The notes: generated by a model from the sequence alone, not told the origin. DNA of 6,386 bases from Cytophagales bacterium (GCA_003476475.1 DMUD01000237.1:1-6386), one strand, 5' to 3'. Shown: positions 1-6,360, numbered from the stretch's first letter. Program-made: numbers and translations.

Positions 1-311
1 GGCAACCACAACAATTTTTCGAAATCCACCACTTGGTCATTTTTTACTTTTATGCCTTCTGCTTCCAATAGTTGTTGCATTTTTACATGGGTTGAAAAAT
101 GCAATTTGCCTGTAAGCATTCCATTTCTATTTACCACCCTATGAGCGGGAACCTGTGAGATTGTGTGCGAGGCATTCATTGCCCAACCAACCATACGGGC
201 ACCCATTTTAACACCAAGATAATGCGCAATGGCGCCATACGTTGTGACCCTTCCTTGTGGAACATGTTTTACCACTTGGTATACTTCCTCAAAAAAGTGG
301 GAATGACTCAT
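1..311 (-). CDS. Alkyltransferase-like protein (MGMT family, Cys replaced by Ala), 3' end cut off by window
   Basis: The 103 visible codons match the DNA-binding domain of O6-alkylguanine-DNA alkyltransferases: VPQGRVTTYGAIA (residues 18-30), the arginine-finger region GARMVGWAMNA (37-47) and the active-site region PAHRVVNRNG (55-64). In true alkyltransferases this last motif is PCHRV and the Cys accepts the alkyl group. Here position 56 is Ala, so the protein should not transfer alkyl groups. It fits the alkyltransferase-like (ATL/YbaZ-type) group, known to bind O6-alkylguanine lesions, flip the base and hand the lesion to nucleotide excision repair. Such proteins are about 100-130 residues and often end near an F/LLW-P motif; LLWLP is reached exactly at the window edge, so only a few residues are probably missing. 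The ATG follows the nuoH TAA with no spacer (TAAATG), suggesting translational coupling. The cellular role is inferred from the family. Confidence 0.9.
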   Translation of the reverse strand, partial: MSHSHFFEEVYQVVKHVPQGRVTTYGAIAHYLGVKMGARMVGWAMNASHTISQVPAHRVVNRNGMLTGKLHFSTHVKMQQLLEAEGIKVKNDQVVDFEKLLWL

Positions 312-1391
312 TTATACCAATTGAAAATACTTCCAAAATGAAACAAGTAAAAAAGCGACTAAAGAAAACGGAATTAATACTTTCCAACACAAATACATCA
401 ATTGGTCTGTGCGCAAACGCGGAAACGTCCATCTTATCCAAACCATGACAAAACACGCCAACAATGTTTTAGAAACCAACCAAAATACTCCACACGCCAA
501 AACAGACCAATGCCCCAAAATACCGCTTGTCCACGTTCCTAGCAAAAAAGACCCTACATTGGGAAAAGGAGTAGCCCACCCGCCCAAAAACAATATGGCA
601 CCCAAGAGGCTCACCAATATCATCATAGCATATTCCGCCAAAAAGAAAATACCAAAACGGATACCTGAATATTCGGAATGATAACCAGCTACCAACTCAG
701 ATTCAGCCTCGGGCAAATCGAACGGAGCTCGGTTACATTCTGCCAAAGTTGAAATGTAAAACACGATATAAACCAAGAACATAAATGGCGACTGCAAAAT
801 GTTCCATGAAAAAATCCCACCCCATGAAGTGGTTTCTATGCCCAATTGCTTGATACCTAATAACCAGGTTTGACCGTCGTGCCATTGACTCTGTCGCACC
901 GCAATTTCACCCAAATCCATAGAACCTGTCATCACCACCACCGAAAGCACCGTCAAGCCTACAGGTATCTCGTACGAAACGATTTGTGCCACCGAACGCA
1001 TCGCACCCAACAAGGCAAATTTATTTTCGGTCGCCCAACCCGCCATCAGCAAACCCATTACATCCAAAGAAATAATGGTAAGGCAAAAAAAGATGCCCAC
1101 ATTCGACACCAAGGGTTCAAAACCAGGTGCCAATGGCACAAAAGCAAACCCTGCAAATACCACCACGAAAATAAAAAGTGGGGCAAACTTAAACAGGAAA
1201 CGGTGGGCACCATTTGGCACTATATCTTCTTTTTGAATCATTTTGAGCAGATCGGCTATGGCTTGCAATGAGCCCCTAAAACCTACTTCGACAGGGCCAA
1301 AACGGTCTTGAATAAAAGCCGACATCTTCCTTTCAACATAAAAAATGATAATGACCATGACTAGCGTAAGCGCTAGGTAGAGGAATGGCAA
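312..1391 (-). CDS. nuoH: NADH-quinone oxidoreductase subunit H (complex I membrane subunit)
   Basis: NuoH (ND1 family) is the membrane subunit joining the hydrophilic arm of complex I to the proton-pumping arm; it forms much of the quinone-binding cavity. Seen here: VERKMSAFIQDRFGP (19-33), the SLQAIADLLKMIQKEDIVP loop (41-59), the TENKFALLGAMRSVAQIVSYE segment (121-141), the signature AECNRAPFDLPEAESELVAGYHSEYSG (217-243) and the final WTFPRLRTDQLM (321-332), with about eight hydrophobic segments. Length (about 359 aa) is normal. The start is uncertain. The frame is open back to a stop at 1485-1487 with no ATG or GTG; TTG at 1391 gives a short first helix. An ATT at 1442-1440 overlaps the upstream stop (TAATT) and would add 17 residues, which look like a normal NuoH N-terminus. 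Neighbours are not complex I genes: an MltD-like gene upstream and an alkyltransferase-like gene directly downstream. The gene looks intact apart from the start. Confidence 0.96.
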   Translation of the reverse strand: MPFLYLALTLVMVIIIFYVERKMSAFIQDRFGPVEVGFRGSLQAIADLLKMIQKEDIVPNGAHRFLFKFAPLFIFVVVFAGFAFVPLAPGFEPLVSNVGIFFCLTIISLDVMGLLMAGWATENKFALLGAMRSVAQIVSYEIPVGLTVLSVVVMTGSMDLGEIAVRQSQWHDGQTWLLGIKQLGIETTSWGGIFSWNILQSPFMFLVYIVFYISTLAECNRAPFDLPEAESELVAGYHSEYSGIRFGIFFLAEYAMMILVSLLGAILFLGGWATPFPNVGSFLLGTWTSGILGHWSVLACGVFWLVSKTLLACFVMVWIRWTFPRLRTDQLMYLCWKVLIPFSLVAFLLVSFWKYFQLV

Positions 1392-1441
1392 TATGAGTTG
1401 TGCGATACCGATGGAAAGTTTAAAGAATGCAAAAAAAGTAA

Positions 1442-2455
1442 TTAAGGGGAGAAAGAACTGTCTTTCGCCAAAATATTTTTGGTACTAGGCTCTACCTCAT
1501 ACTCTTCGTCCAGTTCCTCAATCTCCGACGAAACTACCACAGGCAAAATGAGCAAATACTTTTGATTTTGAGATTGGGGTTTGATGGTAAGGCTTTGAGT
1601 CCTTAACCAAGGGTTGAAACTTCTCAATGTGGCCAAGCTTATGTGGTGGGTTTTGGCAAATTTCGACAAATCTGAAATTGTTTCCCTTACTTCCACCACC
1701 TTCACTTCCGATACTTTACCCGACTTGCGAACACGGTACCCGTAGCGCGCAGCATTTTCTATAAGGTCTTTGCTGGCCATGACCAAAAAAAAGTACCGCT
1801 CTGTTTCATGGTTCGAACGTATAAAATGCACACTGCTTGCCCCATGCTTCTTTTTTAGACGCATAAAAGCGTTGCTTCCCATATTATAGGCCAGCGCCAC
1901 ACTGGTCCAGTCGCCAAACATATTGTAGGTTTGCCTCAGCAACTTACATACCACTTCCGTAGATTTGATGGGGTGAAAACGCTCGTCCACCTCCTCGTTT
2001 ACTTCCAATCCGAGTCCTCTTGCGGTGATGGGCATCATTTGCCAAAAACCGCCAGCCCCCTTGTTGGAAAAAGAAAGCATGAATTTACTTTCAGCTGTTG
2101 CTACATATTTGAAATCATCAGGAATCTTATTTTGGCGCAAAATGGGCTCAATGAGTGGAAACCATCGCTTTGCCGCCTTTATCATATCCAAATTGCCAAT
2201 GTTGTAGTTTCTATTTTGGGCAATGGCTCTGCGGTAACGCTTCAGAATAAGGGGCGAGTCGAACGGAAGAATTTCACCCGCAAAGGTGAATTTAACCAAC
2301 TTTTTACTTTGTTTCTCAGCCACTCGCTTATGTATTACAAGCTTTTGGGGAGTGCTTGTAGAATATTTCATCCACGCGCTCAGGATTGAAATTACCGTTA
2401 TCGCCGCTAAAATTTTGGTATTTCTGGCCGATATATTTTTGAGACTGAAGCGCAT
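1442..2455 (-). CDS. Membrane-anchored lytic murein transglycosylase (MltD/SLT type)
   Basis: This 337-aa protein probably cleaves the glycan strand of peptidoglycan, forming 1,6-anhydromuramyl ends, in the periplasm. A hydrophobic stretch (about 14-29, KILAAITVISILSAW) after a basic N-terminus acts as a signal anchor; no lipobox Cys is seen. The SLT domain spans about 93-205: YVATAESKF (117-125) holds the likely catalytic Glu122, followed by GAGGFWQMMPITARGLGL (133-150), EVDERFHPIKSTE (155-167) and ALAYNMG (187-193). ETERYFFLVMASKDLI (217-232) also matches MltD-type enzymes. The C-terminal module (about 252-305), with LSKFAKTHHISLATLRSFNPWL, resembles the LysM-like segment common after SLT domains in Bacteroidota; the last 30 residues are acidic and low in conservation. 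The ATG at 2455 is the only start that keeps the anchor. It lies 55 bp after the rhomboid gene; its TAA reaches the possible nuoH start. Confidence 0.9.
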   Translation of the reverse strand: MRFSLKNISARNTKILAAITVISILSAWMKYSTSTPQKLVIHKRVAEKQSKKLVKFTFAGEILPFDSPLILKRYRRAIAQNRNYNIGNLDMIKAAKRWFPLIEPILRQNKIPDDFKYVATAESKFMLSFSNKGAGGFWQMMPITARGLGLEVNEEVDERFHPIKSTEVVCKLLRQTYNMFGDWTSVALAYNMGSNAFMRLKKKHGASSVHFIRSNHETERYFFLVMASKDLIENAARYGYRVRKSGKVSEVKVVEVRETISDLSKFAKTHHISLATLRSFNPWLRTQSLTIKPQSQNQKYLLILPVVVSSEIEELDEEYEVEPSTKNILAKDSSFSP

Positions 2456-2491
2456 CTTTAGAATAAAGTTGCGCTTTTAGAGGGAGAAAAA

Positions 2492-2499
2492 CAAATATA
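2492..2499 (-). promoter_or_regulatory. Possible Bacteroidota -7 promoter element before the transglycosylase gene
   Basis: On the minus strand TATATTTG fits the TAnnTTTG consensus of the Bacteroidota primary sigma factor. It lies 36 bp upstream of the ATG at 2455, within the 55-bp spacer after the rhomboid stop. A TTG lies upstream (2513-2515), but the spacing of 12 bp to the -7 box is shorter than usual, so the -33 element is not convincing. If real, it would let the transglycosylase and nuoH genes be transcribed separately from valS. Confidence 0.35.
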
Positions 2500-2510
2500 C
2501 CGCGAACTTA

Positions 2511-3302
2511 TCAATAGTAATTGGCGCGCTTTTCGCCCCAAATCTTAAGCAATACAAAGCCTACAATCATGCCACTGAGGTGGGCAAAATGGGCCACATT
2601 GTCGCCCGACTGGTTTTGAAGCATGCCATAAACCGATGTGAGGCCATAAAAAATAACCAAGTACATCATTTTCAAGGGCAAGGGAGGAAAAAGCAAAAAC
2701 ACTTCCATAAATGGAAAAATGATGCCCACGCCCAACAGCACCGCATACAAGGCGCCCGAAGCACCCACCATAGTCGTTTTTGATTTTACCAAATAAATGG
2801 ATTTTACAAATTCGGTGCTTTCGGCAACATATTGCGTGTTTTGTGGATTGGCTGCATAGTCGTTGATGAAACGATAGTTTTGCAAATACACATCATGTGC
2901 ATATTTATTCATAAAACTGGCAAATGCCTCGGCATTGGGTTGGCTCACATAGGCATCTACCGCCTCTTTTAGAGAATAAATGTCGTAATACACGTAGGCC
3001 GAATACAGCATTCCGGCCCCTATACCACTCACTACATAATACATCAAAAACTTTTTGCTGCCCCAATGCCTTTCCAATACCGGCCCAAAAAAGAACAAGC
3101 CCAGCATATTGCTAAAAATGTGCATTCCGCTGGCGTGCACAAACATGTAGGTAAAAAACTGTACAGGATTGAAATCCCTAGACCCCACATAGTGCAACGA
3201 AAGCAAATCGCTGGCACCTATCCCCAACATGCTGCCCGAAAAATAAACCAACGCATTGATGATGATAAGATTGAGAACTATTGGGGTGGTATTGTTAAAC
3301 AT
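2511..3302 (-). CDS. Rhomboid family intramembrane serine protease
   Basis: Rhomboids cut transmembrane substrates within the lipid bilayer using a Ser-His dyad. This 263-aa protein has the key parts: FFTYMFVHASGMHIFSNM (49-66), containing the HxxxN motif H61-N65 that helps form the oxyanion hole; GASG (180-183) with the nucleophile Ser182; and NVAHFAHLSG (235-244) with the probable catalytic His241. VLERHWGSKKFLMYY (75-89) is also typical. About six membrane helices are predicted. Between the third helix (ending near 104) and the GASG helix lies a charged, soluble insert of roughly 70 residues (about 106-175). Inserts here occur in Bacteroidota rhomboids, but this one is long. The ATG at 3302 precedes TTPIVLNLIIINALVYF, the first helix. 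The substrate cannot be told from sequence. It lies between valS and the transglycosylase gene on the same strand and may be co-transcribed with either. Confidence 0.92.
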   Translation of the reverse strand: MFNNTTPIVLNLIIINALVYFSGSMLGIGASDLLSLHYVGSRDFNPVQFFTYMFVHASGMHIFSNMLGLFFFGPVLERHWGSKKFLMYYVVSGIGAGMLYSAYVYYDIYSLKEAVDAYVSQPNAEAFASFMNKYAHDVYLQNYRFINDYAANPQNTQYVAESTEFVKSIYLVKSKTTMVGASGALYAVLLGVGIIFPFMEVFLLFPPLPLKMMYLVIFYGLTSVYGMLQNQSGDNVAHFAHLSGMIVGFVLLKIWGEKRANYY

Positions 3303-3312
3303 ACTATATTTT

Positions 3313-3342
3313 AGTTCAAAGTTTAAAGTTCAAAGTTTAAAG
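3313..3342. repeat. Intergenic heptanucleotide tandem repeat
   Basis: On the plus strand the spacer between valS and the rhomboid gene contains AGTTCAAAGTTTAA twice in perfect tandem (3313-3326 and 3327-3340) plus AG. It can also be read as four heptads alternating AGTTCAA and AGTTTAA. The 30-bp array fills most of the 46-bp spacer (3303-3348). It has no stem followed by a T-run, so it does not look like an intrinsic terminator. Copy number could vary by replication slippage. Confidence 0.85.
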
Positions 3343-3348
3343 AAGATG

Positions 3349-5979
3349 CTAACCAATAACCGACAACTGTTCGGTTAGCGCCTTGATTTTCACCTCGGCA
3401 TCGGCTTTCTTGTTTCTCTCGTTCTGTATTATTTCTGGCTTGGCATTTTGCACGAAACGTTCGTTGGAAAGTTTCTTGTTGACCGATTCCAAAAAACCTT
3501 CCAAGTACGCTAGTTCTTTTTGCAGGGCTTCTTTCTCTTTGTTTTCGTCGAGCAACTCGCCTATCGGGACAAAAATTTCATCTGTCTTGGCCAAAAAACT
3601 CAGACATTTGTCTTGCTGATCTTTCACAAACAGTATGGCCGAAACATTGGCAAGGCGCTGCACAACGCCCCCAAACTTCTTGTACACATCCTCGCTGTTG
3701 GCACGCACCCTCAATTCCAAAGCATTCTTTAGCGGTATCTGTTTCGTATTTCGAATGGCGCGCACCCCTGTCACTACCTCAAAGGCGAGCTCAAACTCCT
3801 TCAAAACTTGAAATTGAGATGTGGCAAGAGCCGCAGCCGTAGGATACGCAGCCACTATCAGGCAGTCTTTTTCGCCTCTCTGCCTTAGTTCGTGCCATAG
3901 CTCTTCCGAAATAAAGGGCATAAAAGGATGCAAGACTTTCAGTAAATCTTCAAAAATCGCAATCGTTTCTTCGTACACTTTCTTGCTCAGTGGCTTGCCA
4001 TATTCGGGCTTTGCTATTTCCAAATACACCGAACAAAAATCGTCCCAAATGAGGTTGTACACGGTATTCAATGCGTCTGAAAGACGGTATTTGCCATAAA
4101 AATCTTCCAATTCAAGCAAAACTTGTGCAAAACGTGCCTTGAACCATTCTATGCCCACGGCACTGGCTTGGTTCATCTGAGTATCGTCCAGCTCCCAACC
4201 GCTCACCAGTCGGTAGGCATTCCATATCTTGTTGCTAAAATTTCGGCCTTGCTCGCACAGTTTTTCATCGAATGGCAAATCGTTGCCTGCGGGCGAACTT
4301 AGCAGCATGCCCATTCGCACCCCATCTGCACCGTACTTTTCAATAAGCTCGAGCGGTTCGGGCGAATTGCCAAGCGACTTGGACATTTTCCTGCCCAATT
4401 TGTCGCGCACAATGCCTGTGAGGTACACATTTTTGAAAGGCATTTGGTGACGGTATTCGTAGCCCGCCATAATCATCCTTGCCACCCAAAAAAACAATAT
4501 TTCGGGAGCCGTTACCAAATCGTCGGTAGGGTAATAATATCGTATGTCTTCGTTTTCAGGATTTTTGAAACCGTCGAAAACGGAAATGGGCCACAACCAA
4601 GACGAAAACCAAGTATCCAACACATCTTCATCTTGCCTCAAATCCCCTACCCTAAACGCTGAGCCCTGAACTCTCAACTTTTCGAGGGCATCTTCCTCAG
4701 TCTTCGCTACTACAAAAGTACCGTCGGGCAGGTACCAGGCCGGAATGCGGTGCCCCCACCAAAGTTGCCGCGAAATGCACCAATCGCGCACATTTTCCAT
4801 CCAGTGGCGATACGTGTTTTTAAACTTGGCAGGATGCAGTTTAATGTCGTCGTTCATTACATGCGCCAACGCAGGTTTTGCCATTTCCTCCATTTTGCAA
4901 AACCATTGCATGGAAATGCGAGGCTCTATCACCGCGTGGGTGCGTTCCGAACAGCCCACTTTGTTTTTGATATTTTCGGTTTTTACCAAATACCCCGCTT
5001 CTTTCAAATCGGCAGCAAATTTTTTGCGTGCTGCAAACCTGTCCAAACCCGCATAGTTGCCCCCTTTTTCGTTGAGCGTACCATCGGGATTGAACAAATC
5101 GACTATTTCAAGGCCATGTTTCAACCCTAAATTGTAGTCGTTCAGGTCGTGGGCGGGTGTTACTTTCAAACATCCCGTGCCAAAATCCTTATCTACATAT
5201 TCGTCGGCTATTACAGGAATTTTCTTTCCTGAAAAAGGGATAATGACTTGTTTTCCAATCAAATGCTGGTACCGCTCGTCGTGCGGATTTACACAAATGG
5301 CGGTATCGGCCAAAATGGTTTCGGGGCGCGTGGTGGCTATCGTCATTTTCTCTTCAGAGCCCTGTATGGCATAGGCCACATAAAACAACTGCGAGTCCAC
5401 CTCCTTATGGTACACCTCCTCGTCCGACACAGCAGTGAGCCCCACAGGATCCCAGTTTACCATGCGCGAACCACGGTAGATATACCCTTTCTTGTGCAAA
5501 TCGATAAAAACATCCATTACCGCATCCGAAAGGTCCTCTTCCATGGTGAAGCGCGTCCTGTCCCAGTCGCAAGAGGCACCCAGTTTTTTGAGCTGGTCTA
5601 GAATAATGCCGCCATATTTTTCCTTCCATTCCCAGGCATAGCGCAGAAATTCCGCTCTTGTCAGGTCTTTTTTTGCTATGCCTTTTTCCTTTAGCATCGC
5701 CACCACTTTGGCTTCGGTGGCTATAGAGGCATGGTCGGTACCTGGCACCCAGCAGGCTTCTTTGCCTTGCATGCGGGCACGGCGCACCAATACGTCTTGT
5801 ATGGTATTGTTCAGCATGTGGCCCATGTGCAACACCCCCGTCACATTGGGCGGCGGTATCACTACGGCAAAAGGCTTTTTGTTAGGGTTGGGCTTTGAAC
5901 GGAAAAACCCGCGTTGCATCCAGTATGCATACCACTTGTTTTCCACCTCGCGTGGATTGTACGTTTTCGAAATTGCCAT
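3349..5979 (-). CDS. valS: Valine--tRNA ligase (valyl-tRNA synthetase)
   Basis: This class Ia cytoplasmic enzyme joins valine to tRNA(Val) using ATP and removes mischarged threonine. The protein is 876 aa from the ATG at 5979, a normal length. The HIGH-class motif is HMGH (51-54), after PPPNVTG (42-48); KMSKS is at 531-535 followed by LGN. The CP1 editing domain is present: TTRPET (216-221), ADEYVDKDFGTGCLKVTPAHD (258-278). DWCISRQLWWGHRIPAW and DLRQDEDVLDTWFSSWLWP follow. The last about 65 residues (from about 812) are the charged coiled-coil tRNA-binding arm found in bacterial ValRS. The frame is open upstream to an ATG at 6063, but the extra 28 residues (MHSSYYSFFLQ...) do not look like ValRS, whereas MAISKTYNPREVENKWY is the family's N-terminus. 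An odd point is that loop 435-444 is encoded by degenerate heptanucleotide repeats. Probably the first gene of the visible minus-strand run. Confidence 0.98.
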   Translation of the reverse strand: MAISKTYNPREVENKWYAYWMQRGFFRSKPNPNKKPFAVVIPPPNVTGVLHMGHMLNNTIQDVLVRRARMQGKEACWVPGTDHASIATEAKVVAMLKEKGIAKKDLTRAEFLRYAWEWKEKYGGIILDQLKKLGASCDWDRTRFTMEEDLSDAVMDVFIDLHKKGYIYRGSRMVNWDPVGLTAVSDEEVYHKEVDSQLFYVAYAIQGSEEKMTIATTRPETILADTAICVNPHDERYQHLIGKQVIIPFSGKKIPVIADEYVDKDFGTGCLKVTPAHDLNDYNLGLKHGLEIVDLFNPDGTLNEKGGNYAGLDRFAARKKFAADLKEAGYLVKTENIKNKVGCSERTHAVIEPRISMQWFCKMEEMAKPALAHVMNDDIKLHPAKFKNTYRHWMENVRDWCISRQLWWGHRIPAWYLPDGTFVVAKTEEDALEKLRVQGSAFRVGDLRQDEDVLDTWFSSWLWPISVFDGFKNPENEDIRYYYPTDDLVTAPEILFFWVARMIMAGYEYRHQMPFKNVYLTGIVRDKLGRKMSKSLGNSPEPLELIEKYGADGVRMGMLLSSPAGNDLPFDEKLCEQGRNFSNKIWNAYRLVSGWELDDTQMNQASAVGIEWFKARFAQVLLELEDFYGKYRLSDALNTVYNLIWDDFCSVYLEIAKPEYGKPLSKKVYEETIAIFEDLLKVLHPFMPFISEELWHELRQRGEKDCLIVAAYPTAAALATSQFQVLKEFELAFEVVTGVRAIRNTKQIPLKNALELRVRANSEDVYKKFGGVVQRLANVSAILFVKDQQDKCLSFLAKTDEIFVPIGELLDENKEKEALQKELAYLEGFLESVNKKLSNERFVQNAKPEIIQNERNKKADAEVKIKALTEQLSVIG
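4651..4678 (-). repeat. Degenerate heptanucleotide repeat inside valS
   Basis: Read on the coding strand, four consecutive 7-mers are GTTGAGA, GTTCAGG, GCTCAGC and GTTTAGG. All but the third fit GTTNARR; the third differs at a few positions. They encode the ValRS loop from about L435 to V444 (LRVQGSAFRV), directly before the conserved DLRQDEDVLDTW. The unit matches the GTTCAAA/GTTTAAA heptads in the spacer just downstream of valS, suggesting the same repeat class. The loop is variable in ValRS and has about the usual length, so the repeat seems to have replaced loop sequence rather than lengthened it; this last point rests on remembered homologues, not an alignment. Confidence 0.6.
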
Positions 5980-5995
5980 AAATACAAATGCCCTG

Positions 5996-6003
5996 CAAAA
6001 ATA
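5996..6003 (-). promoter_or_regulatory. Possible -7 promoter element before valS
   Basis: On the minus strand TATTTTTG fits the Bacteroidota TAnnTTTG consensus. It lies 16 bp upstream of the valS ATG at 5979, which would give a very short leader of about 10 nt. The upstream sequence is C- and T-rich with no clear TTG at the expected -33 distance. The match could be chance in a T-rich stretch. Confidence 0.25.
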
Positions 6004-6143
6004 GGGGAAAAATTGGGAGGGAGGTGTGGATTGGAGAAAGAAGCTGTAGTAGCTTGAATGCAAAAAAATGACTGAGAATAAATTTGGCTCAAGTTATCTC
6101 GACATTATACCACACTTTTACTTTGAAAATCATTTCTGATGCG

Positions 6144-6167
6144 GTGTAAGGTATTATCACCTTACAC
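6144..6167. repeat. Perfect 9-bp inverted repeat (hairpin)
   Basis: GTGTAAGGT (6144-6152) pairs perfectly with ACCTTACAC (6159-6167) across a 6-nt loop. It is flanked by GCG and TTCC rather than T-runs, so it is not an obvious terminator. The outer half CTTACAC occurs again at 6303-6309, giving GTGTAAG a second possible partner. Confidence 0.85.
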
Positions 6168-6181
6168 TTCCAAACAACATC

Positions 6182-6197
6182 TTGGCTCACGCGCCAA
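6182..6197. repeat. Short 5-bp inverted repeat (weak hairpin)
   Basis: TTGGC (6182-6186) pairs with GCCAA (6193-6197) over a 6-nt loop. The stem is short and could be chance; it is listed because it sits in a row of such structures. TTGGCTCA at 6182-6189 is also found at 6084-6091. Confidence 0.45.
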
Positions 6198-6212
6198 ATA
6201 TTACATGGAAAA

Positions 6213-6257
6213 TATAGGTATTGGGTGTTTTACTCACTACTAAACCTATAGTGGGTA
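6213..6257. repeat. Overlapping, mutually exclusive inverted repeats
   Basis: TATAGGT (6213-6219) can pair with ACCTATA (6244-6250) over a 24-nt loop. Alternatively TACTCACTA (6231-6239) pairs with TAGTGGGTA (6249-6257), eight Watson-Crick pairs plus one that would be G-U in RNA, over a 9-nt loop. The arms overlap at 6249-6250, so the two folds compete at their ends. Confidence 0.55.
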
Positions 6258-6273
6258 GGTATTTGTGTTAGAT

Positions 6274-6300
6274 GAGGACACCTGACACGGCAGGAACCTC
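6274..6300. repeat. Two-part hairpin GAGG/CCTG...CAGG/CCTC
   Basis: GAGG (6274-6277) pairs with CCTC (6297-6300), and CCTG (6281-6284) pairs with CAGG (6291-6294), leaving a small internal loop (ACA opposite AA) and a 6-nt apical loop. Eight G+C-rich pairs make a fairly stable stem for an AT-rich intergenic region. Confidence 0.6.
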
Positions 6301-6310
6301 AACTTACACA

Positions 6311-6360
6311 TGTGCGCATTTTGCATAGCCCACAGAGACCGACTATTCAAAATGCGCATA
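6311..6360. repeat. Long imperfect inverted repeat near the right edge
   Basis: TGCGCATTTTGCATAG (6313-6328) pairs with CTATTCAAAATGCGCA (6343-6358) at 15 of 16 positions; the only mismatch is 6324 against 6347. The loop is 14 nt (6329-6342). T6311-A6360 extends the stem past a G-T position. A run of eight A follows at 6366-6373, which is on the wrong strand side for an intrinsic terminator of a plus-strand transcript. It may be an RNA stem, a binding site for a dimeric protein, or the terminus of an element. Confidence 0.85.

Noticed and set aside
870..1271. 133-codon plus-strand ORF opposite nuoH
   Set aside because: Its His/Arg/Lys-rich translation is what antisense reading of a hydrophobic membrane gene gives.
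3820..5610. Several 65-126 codon plus-strand ORFs opposite valS
   Set aside because: They lie wholly antisense to a conserved gene and their translations are low-complexity or unlike any known protein.
5980..6063. N-terminal extension of valS to an ATG at 6063
   Set aside because: The extra 28 residues do not resemble ValRS, the stretch contains a possible promoter element, and MAISKTYNPREVENKWY at 5979 is the usual start.
6104..6109. TATAAT on the minus strand as a sigma-70 -10 box for valS
   Set aside because: There is no TTGACA-like sequence 16-18 bp upstream, and Bacteroidota promoters use TAnnTTTG; likely chance in AT-rich DNA.
6144..6167. Intrinsic terminator
   Set aside because: The stem is good but no T-run follows on either strand.
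6139..6243. 34-codon plus-strand ORF starting at ATG 6139
   Set aside because: It runs through the 9-bp hairpin and other inverted repeats, has no ribosome binding site and no recognisable protein features.
6267..6273. GTTAGAT as an integron attC core site
   Set aside because: It fits GTTRRRY, but no matching RYYYAAC partner with the right L boxes is found at a fitting distance.
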